Shown here one piece after another: positions 11,595 to 20,729 of a stretch of DNA of 64,000 nucleotides. A program made the translations under genes and the position numbers. Position 1 is the stretch's first letter. Each line of letters starts with the position of its first letter. The DNA is from Helicoverpa zea (lineage: Eukaryota > Arthropoda > Insecta > Lepidoptera > Noctuidae): assembly GCF_022581195.2 (NCBI RefSeq), contig NC_061474.1:5518001-5582000 (forward strand). Reading direction: 5' to 3'. Below the pieces are notes generated by a model. It was not told where the DNA came from and did no database searches. It worked only from the letters and a program-made list of their open reading frames with translations.

Positions 11595-13337
11595 TTAATC
11601 CATAGTATGAGCAGTACAACTCTGACACATAGTAACAACGTGTTCCAAGCAAATAGGTTTTTTGCACTCAATACATTTATATTTTGTCTTCCTATCTTTA
11701 GCAGAAGGACAGACTCTGCATCTCTTGTAAGGGTACTTGTCTTCAGAAGGTCCTGGTGGATCATAAACCGACTCACCAACTTGTTCAAAAATTCGCTTCT
11801 TTAGCTCCCGAGGCAAGCTACTTTTATTCTTCCTTATCTTCAAGTGTTGTTCTAACAACGCCAATCCTAGCTTCCTGATAAACTCGCACCTCCTTAATTT
11901 AGTGTTATTATTGTTCTCACGGTAAATAATGAAGCTGTTTATTGCAGCAATATTCAGCATAGTGTAAAGTATTAGGATTGGCCAGCTTTTACAATAGTTT
12001 CTTACGTCGTACATTTTGGTTAGTTTGTCGACAAATTCAACGCCTGTTTTTGTCGAGTTGTAGAATGATACGATTTCTGGCTTTGGTTTTTCACTGTATT
12101 TCGTGTCGATCTTCTTGTCGTGGTGATAAGAAGATAGTAGGACAACGACTTTCGATTTTTTGGGAATATACGAGACAAGTGTCAAATCCTTTTGGAAGCC
12201 AAATCGACTGCTATAAACTCCCCTTCCTTCCATTTTCACGAAGCAACGAGGTATTTCTTTATAGGTTTTCATCAACGCTCCGGTACATGTTAAGCCGTGC
12301 ACATTGAGTAAATGTGTAGCAAGAGGAACATTTGTGAATTGGTTGTCAAAGGTCACGTTCCTATTAGATTTACTGACTGGTTTCACTAACCTGTCTACTA
12401 CGTCACTCGGCTCATAACTGGTGGCGTGGGGTCCATCTGGTTGATTGCCTGCGTGTATTTCAAGATTGACCGTGTAATTAACTTTGGTGTCAACGAGCGC
12501 ATACATTTTTATTCCGTAAGCAGCTGACGACTGTTTCATAAATTGTCGGAAATGGCACTCTCCCCGAAATGGTATGTACTTGGCATCCAAACAAAGACAC
12601 TGACTAGGAGAATAAGCGTCCTTACAATTCTCAACGAATTTTTCAAACATGGATCTTATGGGTGCAATATTATCTACTGAATTTCTGGCTTCCCTAGTAG
12701 TAGCATCATCAAAACGCAGGCAGCTTTGTAGAAAATTAAACCTTTGTAAAGACATGGTCATCCTGAAAATATCTACACCAGTACCATCGGATCGCCACAA
12801 ATCTGTCAAATTGTAACCTGTGGAATTGTTCAATCCAGCGATATACATTAATCCCAAAACGGCCATTAGTTCATCCATTGATGTTTCTTTTATTATATAG
12901 GCGCGTGTGTTAGGAGTTTCTGGAACTGTTTTTGAATTTATTTCAACATTCGTATGATGAAGTATTTCTTCCATGATGTCTTTAGTGAAGAAAAGATTCC
13001 AACAATCTAATTCTGTTTTGGCTTTCTGAGCATTAGGTTTTGCACCAGATATTATTGGTTTGATATCCTTCTTAATAATGTTAGCTTTATCAGGATTTGA
13101 ATACCATACGGTTGTGTTATCTCTACCGGTGTAAGATGTATCTTCGTCTTCGTTTTCTATGATAGGGAATTCTTCTTCTTCATCTTCGCTTAACCTTTGA
13201 TCGGAATCGCTGTCTGCGCTATCAATAACAAGCCGATTAATTTCATCTTCACTATTGTAATCGTATCGGCTTTTTTCTTCTTTCAATTGTGCTTCGCAGA
13301 AGCCAAACATCATCGTCTGGTCCTTATTGACTGACAT
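11595..13337 (-). CDS. piggyBac-family transposase, intact 580-aa frame
   Basis: This is a complete frame for a cut-and-paste transposase of the piggyBac family (or a domesticated PGBD-like protein). An acidic N-terminus (about residues 25-68) precedes the DDE_Tnp_1_7 core. The first two catalytic aspartates are D251 (LDAKYIPFRG) and D331 (FDNQFTNVPLA). The third motif reads TGVEFVDKL (432-439): E434 stands where piggyBac usually has aspartate, and the neighbouring aspartate D437 is kept. The core ends with WPILILYTMLNIAAINSFI. The C-terminal zinc finger uses C540, C543, C555, C558, C563, H566, C571 and C574. Length is normal for the family. There is no stop or frameshift. The start is the first ATG of the open frame; an alternative further in would lose only the acidic region. 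A second piggyBac element begins about 35 bp upstream of this ATG, so the original promoter has been displaced. Element ends were not found. Confidence 0.88.
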   Translation of the reverse strand: MSVNKDQTMMFGFCEAQLKEEKSRYDYNSEDEINRLVIDSADSDSDQRLSEDEEEEFPIIENEDEDTSYTGRDNTTVWYSNPDKANIIKKDIKPIISGAKPNAQKAKTELDCWNLFFTKDIMEEILHHTNVEINSKTVPETPNTRAYIIKETSMDELMAVLGLMYIAGLNNSTGYNLTDLWRSDGTGVDIFRMTMSLQRFNFLQSCLRFDDATTREARNSVDNIAPIRSMFEKFVENCKDAYSPSQCLCLDAKYIPFRGECHFRQFMKQSSAAYGIKMYALVDTKVNYTVNLEIHAGNQPDGPHATSYEPSDVVDRLVKPVSKSNRNVTFDNQFTNVPLATHLLNVHGLTCTGALMKTYKEIPRCFVKMEGRGVYSSRFGFQKDLTLVSYIPKKSKVVVLLSSYHHDKKIDTKYSEKPKPEIVSFYNSTKTGVEFVDKLTKMYDVRNYCKSWPILILYTMLNIAAINSFIIYRENNNNTKLRRCEFIRKLGLALLEQHLKIRKNKSSLPRELKKRIFEQVGESVYDPPGPSEDKYPYKRCRVCPSAKDRKTKYKCIECKKPICLEHVVTMCQSCTAHTMD

Positions 13338-13418
13338 GTTGATGAGATCTGTTGAAAATAGAAATACAATATTAACCCTTATGTGAGTGACGAATAAAAC
13401 ACCTTTAGTGGAGTGACG

Positions 13419-13434
13419 AGGTACCCGGGTACCT
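13419..13434. repeat. Palindrome AGGTACCCGGGTACCT, copy 1 (left subterminal)
   Basis: A perfect 16-bp palindrome next to GAGTGACG, which repeats part of the terminal sequence. Candidate transposase contact site by analogy with subterminal repeats of DNA transposons; binding is inference. Confidence 0.7.
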
Positions 13435-13542
13435 TCATACAGTTTAGACGTAATTTAAACAATCAAGGTCTGTTTTAACATTACCCTCACTTTGATATTA
13501 TTATTTTAGCTAAGCTAAACACTTGAATTCACTCAATGCATC

Positions 13543-14360
13543 GTGTTAGATCTCGTGGCTAAATATAAAAATTCAGGACTAAATGTAAGTATGGATATTT
13601 TTTTTACATCTCTTCAACTGGCTCATTCCTTGAATTCGTGGAACATGACACTAGTTGGAACGGTAAGAAAAAATAAACGGTTTCTTCCTCCAAATATGCA
13701 AGCACACAAGGAGAGGGTGATTTATTCTTCTAACTTCGCCTTTAGCAAAGAAGCAACTGTGTGCTGCTATGTACAAAGCAGTAATAATGTTGTCATCAAT
13801 GCACATGTCACCAGTTATTGAAAGTGATAAGGAAACTGCCGAGCCAGAAATAACTTTATATTATAACAAAACCAAAAGTGGAGTGGACTATATGGATAAG
13901 TTGTGCAGAACGAATCGGTGGCCTTTAGCACTTCTTTACAATATTATTGACATTGCAGCTTTGGCAGCATATGTATATCATTTACATGGAACATAACGCA
14001 AAATTTGTCTTGAGTGACAGACGTAGAAAGTTTCTGAAATCATTGAGTCTACAACTGTGTGGTAAAAATATAGAAGAAAAATAATAAAAATCCATTGTGA
14101 CATCAAAATTACATGTAAGATCTGCAATGCAGGACGTGCTTGGCCAAGAACTAAGGCTCTCGATTCCTTCTGGATCTACAACTTCTATAAGTCGGACCAG
14201 ACGAGATTCTACAGGGCGTGTTGCAGTCGTCGGAAGTTGCTACATGTGCAGAGAACTCAAATGCAAGCAAAGAAAAACACGAAAAGCTTGAACTAACTGT
14301 AAAAAACCAGTTTGTGATGAACATGCAGTAACTCGCACAACATGTACTAATTCTGCATAA
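13543..14360 (+). pseudogene. Broken piggyBac transposase remnant
   Basis: The first frame (13543-13821) has MDIFFTSLQLAHSL and TLVGTVRKNKRFLP, which correspond to the second catalytic aspartate region and the conserved VGTxRKNK motif. After a frame change near 13770-13800 the next frame (to 13996) has SGVDYMDKLCRTNRWPLAL, the third catalytic motif with a normal aspartate. A further frame near 14230-14360 has the C-terminal cysteine cluster (CYMCRELKC, then NCKKPVCDEHAV), but a TGA stop lies where a cysteine codon is expected. The N-terminal half is missing altogether. It is clearly a different piggyBac subfamily from the 580-aa gene next door, since the VGTxRKNK motif is conserved here and diverged there. 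Confidence 0.88.
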
Positions 14361-14470
14361 ACAAAGAATTTGTGACTTTTATAGAAATAAAACATCATAA
14401 AAAAATTATTATTATTTCATTTTTGTACCAAATTATAAATACTTTTTTCATTGTCATACAAGACACAAAC

Positions 14471-14486
14471 AGGTACCCGGGTACCT
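14471..14486. repeat. Palindrome AGGTACCCGGGTACCT, copy 2 (internal)
   Basis: Identical to the other two copies and followed by CGTCACTC, as at the right end. It lies about 190 bp inside the right end. Confidence 0.7.
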
Positions 14487-14659
14487 CGTCACTCTATTGT
14501 GAGTTTATATTATGTTTTGGTTTCTACAAAACATTGTAAATAGTTGACTGGGTTAAAAGATTAAAAAATATATAATTTATAAATAGTTAAGAGCTCTCAG
14601 GAAATCACAGCCACCTACAGAGCGTAAAACATACTTTTCGTTAAATTTGAAAATGCTAA

Positions 14660-14675
14660 AGGTACCCGGGTACCT
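14660..14675. repeat. Palindrome AGGTACCCGGGTACCT, copy 3 (right subterminal)
   Basis: Adjoins the right terminal repeat directly; the last base is shared with the 18-bp repeat. Confidence 0.7.
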
Positions 14676-14724
14676 CGTCACTCACATAAGGGTTAAATAA
14701 TATTGTAATGATTAGGCACTACAC

Positions 14725-14765
14725 ATCCAACTATAAGTTGTACACACGTGTGTACACAGTTGGAT
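14725..14765. repeat. Nested palindrome, possible regulatory or terminal hairpin
   Basis: TGTACACACGTGTGTACA (14739-14756) is a perfect 18-bp palindrome. It is enclosed by ATCCAACT (14725) and AGTTGGAT (14758). If the second piggyBac element is removed, this lies about 70 bp upstream of the 580-aa transposase start, so it could be part of that element's own 5' end or promoter. That is inference. Confidence 0.6.
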
Positions 14766-14866
14766 ATTATTTGAATAAAAATTATATAAGTTTCGTAATT
14801 ATTTTAAAATAAACAATGTTTCAGTTGCTAGTTAGTTTATTTATTATGTGCATACTTAATTAAAAT

Positions 14867-15266
14867 GAAAAAGTCGTGGTGGCCTAGTGGATAAAGGACC
14901 AACCTCTCAAGCGTGAGGGCGCGGGTTCGATCCCAGGTCAGGCAAGTACCAATGCAACTTTTCTAAGTTTGTATGTACTTTCTAAGTATATCTTAGACAC
15001 CACTGACTGTGTTTCGGATGGCACGTTAAACTGTAGGTCCCGGCTGTCATTGAACATCCTTGGCAGTCGTTACGGGTAGTCAGAAGCCAGTAAGTCTGAC
15101 ACCAGTCTAACCAAGGGGTATCGGGTTGCCCGGGTAACTGGGTTGAGGAGGTCAGATAGGCAGTCGCTTCTTGTAAAGCACTGGTACTCAGCTGAATCCG
15201 GTTAGACTGGAAGCCGACCCCAACATGATTGGGAAAAAGGCTCGGAGGATGATGATGATGATGATG
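14867..15266 (+). mobile_element. Full-length tRNA-derived SINE S1 with 13-bp target duplication
   Basis: The head is tRNA-like: box A-like TGGCCTAGTGG at about 14880 and box B-like GGTTCGATCCC at about 14925. The body continues through GGGTTGCCCGGGTAACTGGG to a GATGAT tail. The perfect 13-bp duplication ACTTAATTAAAAT lies at 14854-14866 and 15267-15279. It would have been transcribed by RNA polymerase III from the internal promoter and inserted by a LINE in trans. It is the reference S1 copy of this window. Confidence 0.9.
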
Positions 15267-15279
15267 ACTTAATTAAAAT

Positions 15280-15589
15280 ACAGTTTTATTTAAACAAAGT
15301 TAAGAATTTTTTTTTTAAAAGAATATTATTCTGTACGTTATTCAGTTACAACTAGTATTCGTTAATTTAATTAGTGTTTAACATCGTTTGAGTCATTTTT
15401 CCGTACGGTATTAAGCAAATAACATGAGCAAGACATCAGAAATGCTAAGGGCCGATTCAAACGAACTGAATAAATAAACCGCCAATTTTGGCAGTTTATC
15501 ATTTACCTATTCTAGGATTATTCTTATATGGCGGACTGACATCAATTGATATTACGACGCAATCAATTGACAAATGTGACCGGCCTAGC
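15280..15589. other. No feature seen
   Basis: AT-rich, with no repeat family or coding frame recognised. Confidence 0.4.
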
Positions 15590-15809
15590 CAGATGACATC
15601 TAATCAATACATGTATAAAACAAAGTCGCTTATTCTATCCCTATGTCCCTTTGTACGCTTAAATCTTCAAAACTACGCAACCGATTTACCTACATGCGTT
15701 TTATTTAATACATACGAGTGATTAAAGAGGAAGGTTTATATGTTAACATAGGTACATTAAATAGTGCGGAAACACTGTTATCCCGTACGAAGCCGGGACG
15801 AGTCGCTAG
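15590..15809 (+). mobile_element. Diverged Helitron-like element
   Basis: The right part reads ATCCCGTACGAAGCCGGGAC and ends GTCGCTAG before T, like other members. The centre has the usual AAACTACGCAACCGATTTAC block. The left end is not well defined. The terminal GC-rich stretch can form a short hairpin. Confidence 0.5.
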
Positions 15810-15925
15810 TAAAATATATCCCACCCAAAACAAAAATGTGAAAGACTGCCAAGTTCGATAATATGGGAATGCTTCGCCAATAAAAGAAGTGAGATCTGAA
15901 TAAGTACCAAGTTCCACACACATAC

Positions 15926-16075
15926 CTCAGTTAAAAATAGTTACTTTTTAGTGATGTTACTTGGCAAGTTTTCACACATCTGTTATAAACCTACTAAACG
16001 CAATGAATCAAGTATATAATTTTATACTAAAACTTGCCAAGTAACATTATTAAAAAGTAACTATTTTTAACTGAG
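15926..16075. mobile_element. Fold-back MITE with about 47-bp inverted arms
   Basis: The left arm (15926-15972, starting CTCAGTTAAAAATAG) and right arm (16029-16075, ending CTATTTTTAACTGAG) are near-perfect reverse complements around a loop of about 56 bases. No coding potential. The RNA of either strand would form a long hairpin, so it could be a small-RNA source. Target duplication is not clear. Confidence 0.8.
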
Positions 16076-17100
16076 AGTGGTAATACCTACCACTTGCTCA
16101 AGGTTCACTCCTCACGTAGGTATTGTTATTGCAAAGTTTGTTTTATACTTCAGATTGCATTGATAAATAACTTGATTTACAAGAAATTAAGATTGTGGAA
16201 TAGCTAAATCTTGGTTTGGTAACTCGAGGATAATTTCTAGTTAGGTCAAACGAAAGTAAAATACCTACTTTCTTAGCTTTCAGCACGTTTATTCCATAAC
16301 TAAATTAACTACACTACACGTGATAAGATAATCAGGAAACAACCAAAAATGTTAATTATGTAATTAGAATAATCCGTCAAATGTTTAAACGTCCCTTTTA
16401 TTATTATATTCTACCCATGACAGGTATAACGACAAAAGTTTTTTATGTCTACAAACCCTCCTACCTAAACCAAACAATAAAAGCCAATAAAAAATATTAT
16501 TAGGTAGGTACCTACTCTAAGAATATAATTCTATCCAAGTTTAATATACCTATATAGTAAGTAAAGAAAGGGTCAGCGGGTCTTCTTAGGAGTTTTACGA
16601 AGTTAGGTTATTACCTATTAATCATCATGACATACAGTTGTAGCTGCAATCAGCGCTACACAGTAAACAAACGTATGTACGTAATATGGTAATATGCCTG
16701 GTTCCTACAAACAAGAATCATTCGTTTTGCAGACGGTGACATTTGGCGTTCATGTTATGTCAAAACAATCAAACATCAGAATTTATAACCTCCTAAACTA
16801 ATTATTTTTGGGGAGTCGGTTAAAACTATAAATACTACAAACAAATCGAACACTTTTTGTTTAGAAACCGGGCATATTATGACTCAATACAAGCTAACAA
16901 CAAACATAATGCATTCTTACAATGACGTCAGCACCTGTGTATGTATAGGTTATGTCGGCCGGCCGGTTGCAAGATAAACACGACGCGACTGCTTAACAAC
17001 AACACTTTTACAATCCTTTTCGATCTACAATGTATAACAACAGTACCAAACACACATGAACAACACTATGACAGTACTTAAAACACTATTATTCAAAGAA
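16076..17100. other. No feature seen
   Basis: AT-rich DNA with short TAGGTACCTA-type runs near 16500 and a short GGCCGGCCGG palindromic stretch near 16957. No coding frame is supportable. Confidence 0.4.
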
Positions 17101-17120
17101 ATAGACACAAAAATCCAAAC

Positions 17121-17365
17121 GGGTATAAATTACCCGCCACACTGCACACGTCTGACTTTCTCTGCGCACGCAGGGACACTGAGGGGCGACGCGCGAGGGG
17201 GCTAGCGCGTCACGCCAAGGTCGCCGACCCGTGTGAACAACGGTCGCTTCGCGGCCGGGTATATAATACCCAACCTTAATGCTATAGCCATAAAGATCAA
17301 TATTGCATCGTTGGCAATATGATAGCTGGAATGTTGATAGCGTTTGTGTTGGGTACGTAATACCC
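17121..17365. promoter_or_regulatory. Cluster of three GGGTA-N5-TACCC palindromes around a CpG-rich patch
   Basis: Identically built palindromes lie at 17121-17135, 17257-17271 and 17351-17365; a related GTTGGGT-N7-ACCCAAC lies near 17432-17452. The middle one contains TATATAA, a possible plus-strand TATA box. Between the first and second lies a 120-bp CpG-rich patch with GCGCGAGG and CTAGCGCG. On the minus strand of this patch, TCAGT (complement of 17178-17182) fits the insect initiator consensus. This could be a core promoter with repeated dimer sites. No adjoining coding exon was found, so the target is unknown. Confidence 0.4.
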
Positions 17366-17604
17366 GACTGTAATACTGAGGTAATAAGATTTGTTATGGC
17401 ATGTATATCGTTGTATTGATATTTATAGCGTTGGTTGGGTTTGAGGCACCCAACGTTTATGTCAGTGGGTTGCGCTCATTACTTAGTCGAGTTAATAAAT
17501 ACAAAAATGTTTTGTTTGAATTGATGTTTACAAGTGTTTTGCATTTCGAGGCAATTTGTCACCCAGTTCTAAAATAGTGTTATACTGCACCTATAGGTAG
17601 ATAT

Positions 17605-17758
17605 TATGATGAGATTAACCAACTGCGCAGGACATGTTATAGCGCACAAGCTGCATTTGCGCAGACACAAGTGCACTCACTATTCCTTCACTCTCATAAC
17701 CCGATGGGATGGCAATCCGACTCGACCGGAGAGAGATCAGGCGCAGGACCGATTATAG
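17605..17758 (-). repeat. Fragment of tRNA-derived SINE S3
   Basis: The sequence corresponds, in reverse, to the 3' two-thirds of the S3 copy at 40865-41239: AACTGCGCAGGACATGTTAT, then CACTCACTATTCCTTCACTC, then CCGGAGAGAGATCAGGCGCA. The tRNA-like head is absent. Confidence 0.75.
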
Positions 17759-17848
17759 CTTTTTCAATAAGTTAATTAGATGATTTTTTTAAGAAATAAT
17801 GCGATCTTAAACTTTATTTATGTATAACTTGATGATTATTAACATTTT

Positions 17849-18007
17849 TTTGTGGTTGGGTTGCCTTATACGGAAGAAATGCCTGCTGATACATTTTAGC
17901 GGTAAGACTTCCCATTATACTCGTAGTTCATTCATATTTGCTTGTATTGTCCTATCTATTTTGTTCTGTCCTAACGTTGTACAATGAAGATTATTCTATT
18001 CTATTCA
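17849..18007 (+). repeat. Probable LINE 3' tail
   Basis: The stretch from about CTTATACGGAAGAAATGCCT to GTACAATGAAGATTATTC ends in short TATTC repeats, like the 3' end of a non-LTR retrotransposon. It has no coding part. Assignment is from recalled resemblance only. Confidence 0.4.
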
Positions 18008-18837
18008 TGAGTTCTTAACTGTCAGTAGTTGGGCTGGACTGGATAATACCGGCTTGCAACTAACTTCTGAGCACAGCTGCGCGTTGTTCTGAGCATAACT
18101 TTCGCTGATAGAATACTTAAAAATGGTTAGTGCGCACTGTGCGCAGTGACTCGCGCGATGTTCCGAGCGTCCTGCCGGGACTGCGGGATTGTTCGAAAGA
18201 GTTACTGCGGCCGTGGTACTCATAAAGCCTACGACGGAACGCGACGGTTTTTAGTCCGATCGAGTTGTTTAATCCGATCGTTATTGAATAGGGCCGCTAT
18301 ATTGAAATACTTATATGTGACAACGTATCAGTCAGTATGCCACCTTACAATAAAATAAATAAATTTACAACACTATCTTCCGCTAATGGTTTCATCCGCG
18401 TCAAGTGGGAACTACCTACTTACCGGACATGGATAAAAAAGTTGCCTTATTTTATGCCTGATATGCAATATGCCTGATATATAAGGTAAGCTATATTTTT
18501 GCCATGAAAATCAATACAGTAATCTATCTATTTTAGGGTGAAAGAAGAACGAACCTCCATTAAATTGATACATACAATTTGAGTAGGAAATACCACGCTC
18601 ACAGAAGTGGTCACTGTTCATATTTTTTGTTTGGTGAGTGCGGATACCGGAATCACCCTCCGGTTCCCATTGTACACTTCATCGTGACCTTCTGGGACAA
18701 TGTCTCATTGTTCCTAAAGTCCTTCTCTTCCCCTTACAATAAAGGCAACAGGCACTTAAGTATAACTTCTCGTTGGTATCGCGGGTGTCCATAATTGCTT
18801 ACCAAAACGGGTCAAAAAGTTATAAGTTCCTAATATT
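18008..18837. other. Unassigned, with a CpG-rich block
   Basis: From about 18120 to 18290 the DNA is CpG-rich (GTGCGCACTGTGCGCAGTGA and CCGATCG repeats) unlike its AT-rich surroundings. Overlapping short frames on both strands carry no known motif. It is possibly part of an unrecognised mobile element. Confidence 0.3.
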
Positions 18838-19085
18838 ACTATAAATGTCAGGACACCTTTTCACACACGGTCGGTTAGAGCCATGCTAAGTTAATAATTA
18901 ACTTGTGTTATGGGTGCTAACACAACTGATAAATTATCTACTTATAGCTACATGGGTATATACATATCATAACACCCAAACCACGGCCATCAAGCATGCT
19001 CATCACACAAATGTCGACCGAAACGGGAATCGAACCCGGGACCTCAGGTACGGCAGTCCGGCATTGCGCCATCGAGGTCGTCAAA
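18838..19085 (-). mobile_element. tRNA-derived SINE S4, minus strand
   Basis: Read on the minus strand it starts GACCTCGATGGCGCAATGCC (tRNA-like, box A region) and continues to GGTCCCGGGTTCGATTCCCG (box B). A non-tRNA body follows down to about 18838. The head differs from S1/S2 and S3. Only one copy is seen in this window, so the 3' border is uncertain. Confidence 0.6.
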
Positions 19086-19132
19086 TAGAATGAAACGTAG
19101 GTAAGTAGGTAGGTACAGAAGAAAGGTATTTA

Positions 19133-20015
19133 TGTTACAGCCAAAGTAATAAGTCCGCATATTATACATATTATCTAGCTATTGTTTATAATATCAACTC
19201 AATTTGGATAAAGTGATAATTGACATAGCATTAATCACATTAACTAGCAATTTTATATAATATCTCCATAGACTTAGATAATGTAATAAAACAAGTAGGT
19301 AAAGATTATTATTTCATGTTAAGTAACTAACTAAAGTGCCTGGTAGCTGACCTTAATATATTTCGAAAAAGGCTAGTTTGCACCCTATAATAGTAGCGAA
19401 AAGTGTGGCTCGGGCCACTGTACGGACCACCCGGAGTGTGCCCTGCCCGGGAAGGGCACCGCCGTGTCCTCGTCGAGGCAGTCGGCAGCGGCGACCTCTC
19501 GCGCCCGGCCTTGGTTCAAGCCAAGGTCCGGGGCGAGAGGTACTGGGATGCCATCGTCTCCTTATGTGTGGTCGAGAGACGACTCCCAGCCACCGTAGAC
19601 GTGGGCCTGTCCGATGAGTTCGGGTGCCTTATCGGCCTTCCGTCTCCTGGAAGACACGGACCCGTCTCGGTGGCGCGCGTTGTTCAACGCGTGGGTTTAA
19701 GCCATTAACAGTCTGATCTCACGCTGCACGCTCACGCTCACGCTCTCTGAGTCCCTCACGCTGCTCTCCCGCAGTGGGAGGAATCATTTGATGATTTATC
19801 ATAAAAAGAGTCGATAATAACTTGAGCCGTTTCTAAGAATTAGTAAGTAGTCAGACGATTATACCATATTTATTACTTTGGCTAACTTTGACCAGCTATT
19901 ATGAATTAGATCCAGATAAAGTGATTAATCTATCACACTGTCTAGTCAATTTGGGTATTATATACAATGACCAGTCATTATGTATAATATATATTTAATC
20001 ACTTTGGCTGTAACA
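19133..20015. mobile_element. TIR element with GC-rich core and TTTA target duplication
   Basis: The ends are TGTTACAGCCAAAGT (left) and its reverse complement (right). TTTA occurs on both sides (19129-19132 and 20016-20019). The arms are AT-rich and share further inverted blocks, such as AATTTGGATAAAGTGAT-like motifs at about 19203 and 19915. The core, about 19395-19790, is strikingly GC-rich with frames of 79 and 101 codons. No transposase motif was recognised. The element is likely non-autonomous. Confidence 0.7.
19395..19790 (+). other. GC-rich core with 101-codon frame, origin unknown
   Basis: The plus-strand frame 19403-19708 would encode a proline-, arginine- and valine-rich peptide with WDAIVSLCVVERRLPA in its middle. 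The base composition contrasts sharply with the flanking arms. A near-perfect inverted repeat with CTCTCGC and GCGAGAG at its base lies at 19496-19539. It could be a captured gene or LINE fragment, or simply biased DNA. I do not recognise the protein. Confidence 0.35.
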
Positions 20016-20019
20016 TTTA

Positions 20020-20729
20020 TATTGTTAAAACTAAATTATTTATTTAGTGAAAAATACTGTCGACAAATTCCTTGTTAAGGCATGTACTGCCTATAAATAA
20101 TTTCCAATTAACCGTGACGAGCCTGCTAACGATATTTCGATTAAAATAGAAATCCCTCTTAGGACCCATAAATATATTTTATTTCTAAGTATTTAATGGA
20201 ATTTCTTAGGAAAAATACTATTTCTTAAAGATCTTTCTTTTGTTTATATCAGAAATTATTTTGAAATAGTATTACTTACGTCAAATAGAATTTCTGCACA
20301 ACATATTGAAGTTGGAATTTTGTACCCTTTTACCAAAATAATAAAATCGAATTTAGCAAAACAAAGAAAGCTAGCACCCTTACACACACTTAGTACGATG
20401 TTGTTACTACTAATCACCGAAATAAACATTATTTTGAACGGTCAGAAGTTTGCATAATCAAAGCAAACAAATCTATGGAGTGCCAAATAATTTGACAAAC
20501 TTTAACTATTAATTCAGTTATTATCTGGAGCTTGCAAACAGACGACGTTTTGAACATAAGTCACGTAATGATCATTATGTAACTAAAATAAAGGCAATCG
20601 GCTATTGTGAATAAAGAGATCTTTTAACTTTAAGGGTCCCATTATGTGTTATATAAATGGTATTCATGGTCTGTTATAAGTTTTTACCCGACTCCACCCT
20701 ATGGAGGTTTTTCTTAAGTACGAAAAAAA
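20020..20729. other. No feature seen
   Basis: AT-rich, no long frame and no shared repeat. Confidence 0.4.

Larger units (their letters stand above)
13372..14696. mobile_element. Second piggyBac element, internally deleted, with TTAA duplications
   Basis: The element proper is 13376-14692 (1317 bp) flanked by TTAA at 13372-13375 and 14693-14696. Its 18-bp terminal repeats are perfect: CCCTTATGTGAGTGACGA on the left and the reverse complement at 14675-14692. TTAA targets and CCC-type ends are diagnostic of piggyBac. Each end region also has a 16-bp palindrome, AGGTACCCGGGTACCT, with one extra copy inside. It carries a broken transposase fragment on the plus strand. It cannot encode a working transposase but has intact-looking ends. 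Confidence 0.92.

Noticed and set aside
11978..12307. 109-codon plus-strand frame
   Set aside because: Antisense to the piggyBac transposase, which has strong family motifs.
11340..14860. TTAATTAA on both sides (near 11344 and 14857) as the ends of the intact piggyBac element
   Set aside because: Only a few bases match beyond TTAA, and the right site is part of the SINE target duplication, so the similarity is most likely chance.
14873..14945. A possible functional tRNA gene
   Set aside because: Box A and box B-like motifs are present, but the sequence is the head of a SINE that occurs many times with body, tail and target duplications; the acceptor stem does not close.
18905..19093. 62-codon frame overlapping a tRNA-like sequence
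   Set aside because: It is read through the minus-strand SINE S4 head and has no protein motif.
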